Source of the DNA: Clostridia bacterium
GTDB lineage: Bacteria > Bacillota_A > Clostridia > Christensenellales > Aristaeellaceae
Assembly (NCBI GenBank): GCA_017430945.1
Contig: JAFRMB010000158.1
Span: 1 to 5,539 of the forward strand
DNA length: 5,539 bases
Reading direction: 5' to 3'
A program made the translations under genes and the position numbers. The notes below the pieces were generated by a model that worked only from the letters and a program-made list of their open reading frames with translations, was not told the DNA's origin and searched no databases. Positions within the stretch are counted from its first letter, which is position 1. Each line of letters begins with the position of its first letter. Of this stretch, positions 1 to 3,767 are shown in pieces.

Positions 1-140
1 CCCCCTTCGGAGCGGTCCTCTGCGCCGCGCCTGCGGCTGTCGCCGGCGGGGCGGTCCGCGCCGTAGGGCCTTTTGCCCCCGCGCGCGCCGCGGTCGCCGT
101 CGTTTCTCTTGTTTCCACCGTAACGGTCGTCATTTTTCAT
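1..140 (-). CDS. Probable RlmB/TrmH-family rRNA 2'-O-methyltransferase, N-terminus only (partial)
   Basis: An open frame starts with ATG at 140 and runs off the left edge, so 46 residues are visible. They are almost entirely polar and basic: MKNDDRYGGNKRND at the start, then RGG-like and Gly/Arg/Asp-rich stretches (RGARGGKRPYG, SRRRGAEDRS). No catalytic domain is in the window. The assignment rests on position: in many Firmicutes mrnC is followed directly by rlmB, the SpoU/TrmH-fold enzyme that methylates 23S rRNA G2251, and clostridial RlmB proteins often carry a disordered charged N-terminal extension that may help bind RNA. The start lies 75 nt after the mrnC stop, with only a weak purine-rich GCGGGA as a ribosome binding site. 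Another RNA-binding protein with a basic tail, such as an RNA helicase, cannot be excluded. That this is a gene is fairly sure; its identity is only moderately so. Confidence 0.55.
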   Translation of the reverse strand, partial: MKNDDRYGGNKRNDGDRGARGGKRPYGADRPAGDSRRRGAEDRSEG

Positions 141-144
141 CGTC

Positions 145-180
145 TTATCCCGCTTTCGCCGCGCCGGTGCCGGCGCGCAT
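145..180 (-). other. GC-rich hairpin and 11-codon mini-ORF in the mrnC–rlmB gap
   Basis: In the 75-nt gap, bases 160–177 form CGCGCCGG-TG-CCGGCGCG, an inverted repeat with perfect 8-nt arms that should fold into a very stable hairpin. No T-tract follows on the minus strand, so it does not look like an intrinsic terminator. The same bases hold a possible mini-ORF, ATG at 180 to TAA at 145 (MRAGTGAAKAG), ending 4 nt before the downstream ATG at 140. It has no good ribosome binding site. The hairpin is clearly visible; a role in attenuating translation of, or processing before, the next gene is inference. In a genome this GC-rich such palindromes also arise by chance. Confidence 0.35.
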
Positions 181-215
181 CGTTCTGTTCGCTTGGGTGA
201 GGGGATCCGTGCGCC

Positions 216-614
216 TCAGGGGCGGTCGTCGAAGGCGCCGTCCGGCAGCGCGGCGGCCAGCAGCGCGTTCATGCGCTCCCGCTGGCCGGTGACATACAGC
301 CAGCCTATCAGCGCCTCGAGCGCGGTGGCGCGGTGGTACTCCGCGGCGTCGGCGTTGCGCGGCGGCGACTGGCGCGTGTTGCGCGCGCGGCGCACCACCG
401 CCTGTTCGTCCTCGGTGAGCGCCTGTTCGATGCGGGCGAGCGCTTCGGACTGTGCGTGCGCACAGACCAGCGCGATCGCGCGCCGGTGCAGCGCGTTCAC
501 CCGGCCGCCGCCGGCCACCAGGCGCTCGCGCACGTAGAGGTCGTAGAGGGTGTCGCCCAGATACGCCAGCTCCAGCGCGCCGGGCAGCATGCCGTGTTCG
601 AAATGGAAGATCAT
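216..614 (-). CDS. mrnC: Mini-ribonuclease 3 (Mini-III), 23S rRNA maturation nuclease
   Basis: Encodes 132 residues, the usual size for Mini-III, a dimeric RNase III catalytic domain without the dsRNA-binding domain. In Bacillus it trims both ends of 23S rRNA from its precursor in the cytoplasm. The hallmark motifs are present: ALELAYLGDTLYDLYVRE near residues 14–30 with the conserved metal-binding Asp at 21, ARNTRQSPPRNADAAEY at about 77–93, and ALEALIGWLYVTG at about 98–110 with the second acidic catalytic residue, Glu100. The start chosen is ATG at 614, which overlaps the rhaB stop as ATGA. A longer in-frame start at 659 would add 15 unrelated residues lying inside rhaB. There is no clear Shine-Dalgarno sequence before 614, so translation probably depends on ribosomes finishing rhaB. 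A probable rlmB follows, matching the usual Firmicutes order; having rhaB upstream is unusual. Confidence 0.93.
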   Translation of the reverse strand: MIFHFEHGMLPGALELAYLGDTLYDLYVRERLVAGGGRVNALHRRAIALVCAHAQSEALARIEQALTEDEQAVVRRARNTRQSPPRNADAAEYHRATALEALIGWLYVTGQRERMNALLAAALPDGAFDDRP

Positions 615-2095
615 GCGCGTTTGAACAGCCCGAGGTAGCGCCGGTAGGCGGCGTCCCACGCCGCGCCGTCGGTCTCGGGGAGGTAGGTCCGGGTGGGGAA
701 GGAGGCTCTGACCACGCGGCGCAGATCGGCGATGTCGTCGATGGCGCCCAGGGCGATGGCCTGCGTGAGCAGGTTGCCGATCACCGTGGCCTCGTCCGGC
801 CCGGTGATGACCGGCCGCTTCAGCGCCTCCGCCGTGAAGCGGTTGAGCATCTCGTTCCGGCTGCCGCCGCCCACGATGTGCAGCGCGCGGATCGGGCGCT
901 TCAGGATGCCGGTCTCCAGCGCCTCGATGTCGTGCCGATACTTGAGCGCCAGGCTCTCGTAGACCACGCGGGCGATCTGGCCGCGGCCCTGCGGCACCGG
1001 CTGGCCGGTCCTTTCACAGAAGGCCTGTATGCACGCGGGCATGTCGCCGGGCACCATGAAGCAGGGGTCGTCCACGTCCAGCATGGCCATGAACGCCGGC
1101 GCCTTCTCGGCGTGCGCCACGAGACCCGCCCAGTCGATGGCGTCGCTCCGGCGGTCCCACTCGCGCTTGCACTCCTGGATGATCATCATGCCGACGATGT
1201 TCTTGAGCAGCCGGACGGAGCCGTCCACGCCGCCCTCGTTCGTGTATTGGGCGCGCATGACGGACGCGTCGCGCAGCGGCGCGGGCAGCTCCACGCCCAG
1301 CAGTGACCACGTGCCGGAGGAGATGTAGGCGAAGTCCGGATCCTGCGCGGGCACGGCGGCCACGGCGCTGGCGGTGTCGTGGCCGCCCACGACCACGACC
1401 GGGATCTCGTCGACGCCGCACTCCTGCGCGATGTCCTTGAGTAGCGTGCCGCGGGTCTCGCCGGGCATCTCGATCCGGTTCAGTATGCGCTCGGGCAGGC
1501 CCAGGCGGCGCACCAGCGCGCGGTCCCAGTCGCGGGTGGCGGGGTCGACCAGCTCGCTGGTGGAGGCGATGGTGTACTCGGTGGCCCGTTTGCCGGTCAG
1601 GAAGAAGGCCATGAGGTCCGGCATGAACAGCAGGTCCGACGCCAGCTCCAGCGTACGGTCACCCTGCAGCTTCATGGCGTAGAGCTGGTAGAGGGTGTTG
1701 AACGAGTTGTAGGCCAGGCCCGTGCGCGCGAACAGATCCTCGTCGGAGATCACCTCGCGCACGGCCTCGCGCATGCCCTGCGTGCGCGTGTCGCGGTAAT
1801 GGACGGGCAGTCCCAGCAGGCGGCCGTCCGCGTCCAGCAGGCCGTAATCCACGCCCCAGGTGTCGATGCCGATGGCGTCGACCTTCACGCCGGAGCGCCC
1901 GAGCTTCGTAAGCGCCCGCTTCATCTCGAAGAACAGCCTGGGCACGTCCCACACGAAGCGGCCGCCGAGCATCACGGGGTCGTTCGGGAAGCGGTGCAGC
2001 TCTTCGATCTCCAGCCGGTCGCCGCACAGATGCCCCAGCATCGCGCGGCCGCTGGATCCGCCGAAGTCAAAGCCGAGCAGGGTCAACGCCTTCAT
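611..2095 (-). CDS. rhaB: Rhamnulokinase (L-rhamnulose kinase, FGGY family)
   Basis: Encodes 494 residues, close to the 489 of E. coli RhaB. The enzyme phosphorylates L-rhamnulose at O1 with ATP, the second step of L-rhamnose breakdown, in the cytoplasm. Motifs in order: phosphate-binding GFDFGGSSGR at 8–17; IGIDTWGVDYGLLD at 75–88; YRDTRT near 100; FNTLYQLYA near 132; GGHDTASAV at 237–245 with the probable catalytic base Asp240; SSGTWSLLG at 259–267; TNEGG and RLLKNIVG near 285–302; and the adenine-site motif GGGSRNEMLNRF at 409–420. Start chosen at ATG 2095, because AAGGAAG lies 8 nt upstream and MKALTLLGFDFGG matches family N-termini. An in-frame ATG at 2167 would add 24 Arg/Pro/Cys-rich residues unlike any kinase. 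No rhaA or rhaD is in the window. The stop overlaps mrnC by 4 nt. The family call is very secure. Confidence 0.96.
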   Translation of the reverse strand: MKALTLLGFDFGGSSGRAMLGHLCGDRLEIEELHRFPNDPVMLGGRFVWDVPRLFFEMKRALTKLGRSGVKVDAIGIDTWGVDYGLLDADGRLLGLPVHYRDTRTQGMREAVREVISDEDLFARTGLAYNSFNTLYQLYAMKLQGDRTLELASDLLFMPDLMAFFLTGKRATEYTIASTSELVDPATRDWDRALVRRLGLPERILNRIEMPGETRGTLLKDIAQECGVDEIPVVVVGGHDTASAVAAVPAQDPDFAYISSGTWSLLGVELPAPLRDASVMRAQYTNEGGVDGSVRLLKNIVGMMIIQECKREWDRRSDAIDWAGLVAHAEKAPAFMAMLDVDDPCFMVPGDMPACIQAFCERTGQPVPQGRGQIARVVYESLALKYRHDIEALETGILKRPIRALHIVGGGSRNEMLNRFTAEALKRPVITGPDEATVIGNLLTQAIALGAIDDIADLRRVVRASFPTRTYLPETDGAAWDAAYRRYLGLFKRA

Positions 2096-2103
2096 ACGAC
2101 ACA

Positions 2104-2110
2104 CTTCCTT
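2104..2110 (-). promoter_or_regulatory. Ribosome binding site of rhaB
   Basis: Read on the minus strand, AAGGAAG sits 8 nt before ATG 2095. It decides between this start and the in-frame ATG at 2167, which has no comparable site. The site lies just outside the base of the GC-rich leader stem-loop, so it would stay accessible when that structure forms. Confidence 0.75.
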
Positions 2111-2113
2111 CGG

Positions 2114-2162
2114 GGGACGCCCGGCGCAGGCCCTCCGCGGGCTGCAGATCCGGGGCCGTCCC
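2114..2162 (-). other. Nested stem-loop in the rhaB leader RNA
   Basis: The transcribed leader between the predicted promoter and the rhaB ribosome binding site can fold into two stacked stems. The outer stem pairs 2114–2122 (plus strand GGGACGCCC) with 2153–2162 (GGGCCGTCCC), 9 pairs with one bulged base. The inner stem pairs 2126–2133 (GCAGGCCC) with 2139–2145 (GGGCTGC), 7 pairs with one bulge and a 5-nt loop. It lies 3 nt upstream of the Shine-Dalgarno sequence. I do not recognise a known riboswitch. No T-tract follows, so a terminator role is unlikely; mRNA stabilisation or modulation of translation is possible. High GC content raises the chance of accidental pairing. Confidence 0.4.
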
Positions 2163-2181
2163 GGCATAATTCCCTAACGAT

Positions 2182-2210
2182 AGTATATCAAAGATTTCAC
2201 CGGCGTACAA
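2182..2210 (-). promoter_or_regulatory. Sigma-70/SigA-type promoter for rhaB–mrnC–rlmB
   Basis: On the minus strand, TTGTAC (2210–2205) and TATACT (2187–2182) are separated by exactly 17 bp. The -10 matches TATAAT at 5 of 6 positions. The -35 matches only TTG of TTGACA, which suggests help from an activator. Transcription would begin near 2175, giving a leader of about 80 nt. It is the best-spaced promoter pair I found upstream of rhaB, and it sits at the edge of the AT-rich intergenic stretch. Confidence 0.55.
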
Positions 2211-2226
2211 GTGCGCGCCAAAACTT

Positions 2227-2250
2227 CATCTGGCGGCAGGCGAACAGATG
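2227..2250. promoter_or_regulatory. Dyad CATCTG-N12-CAGATG upstream of the rhaB promoter
   Basis: Two perfect 6-nt inverted arms, 2227–2232 and 2245–2250, are separated by 12 nt. The dyad begins 17 nt upstream of the predicted -35 of the rhaB promoter, a typical place for an activator. The weak -35 fits that idea. I cannot assign a regulator; an AraC-type rhamnose regulator would be a natural candidate but would normally bind direct repeats. Six-base arms are short enough to occur by chance. Confidence 0.25.
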
Positions 2251-2351
2251 TTTCATTTGTTTTGTGCCCGTTTGAATTGTGACCGAATTATGCATAAATG
2301 CGCGGGTTATACACGGACCGGCCGGCACGAAAATCCACATCATCCACACGG

Positions 2352-2360
2352 TTATCCACA
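2352..2360 (+). promoter_or_regulatory. Perfect DnaA box TTATCCACA
   Basis: Exact match to the high-affinity DnaA consensus. It is preceded by two weaker boxes at 2331 and 2340, starting 21 and 12 nt upstream, which gives three closely packed ATCCACA cores and could allow cooperative DnaA loading. Confidence 0.75.
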
Positions 2361-2371
2361 GAAAACGCGCC

Positions 2372-2385
2372 TGAAACCGCTGAAA
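2372..2385 (+). promoter_or_regulatory. cre-like (CcpA) site or chance overlap with a short tandem repeat
   Basis: TGAAACCGCTGAAA matches the catabolite-responsive consensus TGWAANCGNTNWCA at 13 of 14 positions; the mismatch is the next-to-last base. CcpA control of a rhamnose kinase would make sense. However, the site lies about 160 nt upstream of the predicted rhaB -35, which is far for direct repression, and it arises from an imperfect tandem repeat (TGAAACCGC then TGAAAAACCGC, 2372–2391). I rate it as a weak candidate. Confidence 0.25.
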
Positions 2386-2403
2386 AACCGCGTATCTGAG
2401 ATG

Positions 2404-2412
2404 TTATCCACA
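2404..2412 (+). promoter_or_regulatory. Perfect DnaA box TTATCCACA next to an AT-rich element
   Basis: Second exact DnaA consensus. Eight bases after it begins 2421–2440, a 20-mer with only 3 G/C bases, while the neighbouring genes are strongly GC-rich. A strong box beside easily melted DNA is the arrangement expected of a DNA unwinding element. Confidence 0.75.
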
Positions 2413-2460
2413 GGCAGTCGGAAAATGTATAAATAAAATCCACAGACTTCAGTCGGAAAT
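2404..2460 (+). repeat. Iteron-like imperfect direct repeat (DnaA-like box plus CAGTCGGAAA)
   Basis: Two copies of a composite module lie in tandem: TTATCCACAG-G-CAGTCGGAAAATG from 2404 and AAATCCACAG-ACTT-CAGTCGGAAATG from 2436. The shared CAGTCGGAAA occurs at 2415–2424 and 2450–2459, exactly 35 bp apart. Each copy couples a DnaA-like box to the same 10-mer, so the repeat is unlikely to be simple low complexity. It resembles iterons, although only two copies are present and there is no replication-initiator gene alongside. Confidence 0.5.
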
Positions 2461-2477
2461 GAACAAACGGCGTTCAT
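2459..2477. promoter_or_regulatory. Inverted repeat ATGAAC-N7-GTTCAT
   Basis: Perfect 6-nt arms at 2459–2464 and 2472–2477 with a 7-nt spacer, immediately after the second repeat module. It could be a protein-binding dyad or a small hairpin. No T-tract follows on either strand. No regulator can be named from the sequence. Confidence 0.3.
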
Positions 2478-2670
2478 ATTTGACGCCGGAATGTGACAAA
2501 CCGGGAACGGCTGTTTCAAGATTTGGTCATAATTGGCGGCGGTAGCGGGCCGAAGCGCGCCGCGGCGGCGCCTGTGCCGGTCCGTCCACCGGCCTAAATG
2601 TGATGAATGTGTTTCGGGATATTACAAATCCATTGCGCTGCTGTGATCCGCTGCCGTCGCGCCGATCGGC
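2478..2670. other. Gene-free stretch downstream of the yvlD-like gene, with GC-rich short hairpins
   Basis: No credible coding frame is present. Two short inverted repeats lie in its GC-rich core: 2557–2571 (GCGCC, 5-nt loop, GGCGC) and 2576–2593 (GCCGGT, 6-nt loop, ACCGGC). A perfect palindrome, GCCGATCGGC (2661–2670), directly follows the stop codon of the membrane-protein gene. None is followed by a run of T on the minus strand, so I do not call an intrinsic terminator. How transcription of the right-hand operon ends is not visible. Confidence 0.4.
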
Positions 2671-3039
2671 TCACCTGCGCCCCGCGGCCACGGCGCACAC
2701 GGCGTTGATGGCCATGGCGGTGAGCACGGCGTAGAGCAGCCCCGGGACGACGAAGCCCTCCACGACCGACGCGGCGGCGTAGATGAGCGCCACGTCGATC
2801 ACCAGCCCGAAGAGCCCGAGCGTCAGGCAGCCGATCGGCGCGAACAGCAGCCTCAGCAGGGGCCGGAGCAGGATGTGGATGAACCCCAGCGCCGCGCCGA
2901 CCAGCAGCGCCGGGCGCAGGGCCTCGAGGCTCATGTCCGGGCCGTAGATGCCCATGACCTGGGCGATGGTGGGCACGGCCAGCGTGCAGCAGACCAGCAC
3001 GATCTCCCAGTGGCTGCCGCGGCTCTTTCTCTTCGTCAT
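2671..3039 (-). CDS. YvlD/phage-holin-IV-like four-helix membrane protein
   Basis: Encodes 122 residues with a basic N-terminus (MTKRKSRGSHW) and four hydrophobic segments at about 12–30, 43–58, 65–91 and 97–118. The region LLRPLLRLLFAPIGCLTLG followed by LFGLVIDVALI (about 57–86) resembles the conserved core of the small inner-membrane proteins annotated as YvlD or mycobacterial four-TMS phage holin superfamily IV (PF04020). Most members are chromosomal and not shown to be holins; their function is poorly known, with links to envelope stress in Bacillus. Start ATG 3039 overlaps the pseudouridine synthase stop as ATGA, and GGAG lies 7 nt upstream. The position at the end of a two-component operon is consistent with an envelope-related role, which is inference. 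Confidence 0.75.
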   Translation of the reverse strand: MTKRKSRGSHWEIVLVCCTLAVPTIAQVMGIYGPDMSLEALRPALLVGAALGFIHILLRPLLRLLFAPIGCLTLGLFGLVIDVALIYAAASVVEGFVVPGLLYAVLTAMAINAVCAVAAGRR

Positions 3040-3746
3040 TGGTACGCTCCGATGATGTCCTCAAAGCGCGCCCAGGCGCCGGCCATGGGCGGCTTCGATG
3101 TGATGCGTACGGGCTCGTGCCGCACGGGGTGGTCGAAGCACAGCGCGGCGGCCCACAGGCAGATCTGCTGCCCGGGGCGGCCGCCTCCGTAGCGCGCGTC
3201 GCCCCAGATCGGCAGGCCCGCGTGAGCGTGCTGTACGCGGATCTGGTGCGGCCGGCCGGTATACAGCTCGACTTCGGCGAGCGTCAGCCCGTCCCGGACG
3301 CACAGCGGCGCCGTCCGCAGGCGCGCGAGCTTCGCGCCGGGCGCGTCCGCGGGCACGACGCGCACCATGCCGGTCGCGGCGTCCTTCAAAAGCGCGTCCT
3401 CCAGCGTGGCGGGACCCGGCAGCACGCCCTGGAGCACCGCCAGATAGCGCTTGTCCTGGCGGTGCTCCGCGAAGGCCGATGACAGCCGCGCAGCCGCCTT
3501 CGACGTGCGGGCGAAAACCATCGCCCCGCCGACGGGCCGGTCCAGGCGGTGCACCAGGCCGAGGTAGACCGCGCCGGGCTTGTGATACTTCTGCCCGACC
3601 CAGCGCTTGAGTATGTTCAACAGGTCGTCGCTGCCGGAGCGGTCCGCCTGCACCGGCAGGTTCGGCGGCTTCTCCACCGCGAGCAGGTGGTTGTCCTCGT
3701 AGAGCACGGGGATGGCGTAGCCGCCGGAACGGATGATCTCGGACAT
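3036..3746 (-). CDS. RluA-family RNA pseudouridine synthase
   Basis: Encodes 236 residues, a compact member of the RluA family, which isomerises uridine to pseudouridine in rRNA or tRNA in the cytoplasm. Visible motifs: VLYEDNHLLAVEKPPNLPVQ at 14–33; the catalytic loop LVHRLDRPVGGAMVFART at 64–81 with nucleophile Asp69; SAFAEHRQDKRYLAVLQG near 90–107; LYTGRPHQIRVQHAHAGLPI at 161–180 and GDARYGG at 182–188; and a C-terminal ALCFDHPVRHEPVRI strand. There is no N-terminal S4 RNA-binding domain, unlike RluC and RluD. The RNA target cannot be read from the sequence. Start ATG 3746 has a strong AGGAG 5 nt upstream. It begins 21 nt after the kinase gene stops and overlaps the next gene by 4 nt, so it is clearly in the same operon. 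Confidence 0.92.
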   Translation of the reverse strand: MSEIIRSGGYAIPVLYEDNHLLAVEKPPNLPVQADRSGSDDLLNILKRWVGQKYHKPGAVYLGLVHRLDRPVGGAMVFARTSKAAARLSSAFAEHRQDKRYLAVLQGVLPGPATLEDALLKDAATGMVRVVPADAPGAKLARLRTAPLCVRDGLTLAEVELYTGRPHQIRVQHAHAGLPIWGDARYGGGRPGQQICLWAAALCFDHPVRHEPVRITSKPPMAGAWARFEDIIGAYQ

Positions 3747-3767
3747 GTGCGCTCCTCTCTGACGCCG

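Larger units (their letters stand above)
2288..2444 (+). other. DnaA-box cluster in AT-rich intergenic DNA (candidate origin or DnaA-regulatory locus)
   Basis: Within 157 bases there are two perfect DnaA boxes (TTATCCACA at 2352–2360 and 2404–2412), one-mismatch boxes TTATACACG (2307–2315) and TCATCCACA (2340–2348), two two-mismatch boxes AAATCCACA (2331–2339 and 2436–2444), and a palindrome TTATGCATAA (2288–2297) that is box-like on both strands. All the non-palindromic copies have the same orientation. An extremely AT-rich 20-mer lies at 2421–2440. DnaA binds such clusters at bacterial origins, at titration sites and at DnaA-controlled promoters. Against a chromosomal origin, dnaA and dnaN are not visible, and genes on both sides run the same way, so those on the right would be transcribed against an outgoing fork. 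The box cluster is secure; its role is not. Confidence 0.7.

Noticed and set aside
615..659. Longer mrnC start at 659
   Set aside because: The extra 15 residues lie inside the rhaB coding region and do not resemble Mini-III; the ATGA overlap at 611–614 gives the expected protein length.
452..1306. 284-residue open frame on the plus strand
   Set aside because: Antisense to rhaB and mrnC, Arg/Ala/His-rich with no family motif; a GC-content shadow.
2096..2167. Longer rhaB start at ATG 2167
   Set aside because: It would add 24 Arg/Pro/Cys-rich residues encoded by the structured leader and has no good ribosome binding site; ATG 2095 has AAGGAAG at 8 nt and matches the family N-terminus.
2248..2436. 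62-residue plus-strand frame in the intergenic region
   Set aside because: It runs straight through the DnaA boxes, has no convincing ribosome binding site and no recognisable motif; the boxes explain this sequence better.
2470..2502. Minus-strand promoter TTGTCA with TATGAA
   Set aside because: Spacing is only 15 bp and it lies about 380 nt upstream of rhaB; the pair at 2182–2210 is better placed and spaced.
2480..2508. Plus-strand promoter starting with TTGACG
   Set aside because: The -35 is good, but no -10-like hexamer lies 16–18 bp downstream, and there is no plus-strand gene to serve.
2557..2593. Intrinsic terminator for the right-hand operon
   Set aside because: Short GC-rich stems are present, but no T-tract follows on the minus strand.
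2671..3039. Prophage holin as a sign of a phage remnant
   Set aside because: The holin-IV name is historical; the gene is embedded in a housekeeping-type operon with no phage genes nearby.
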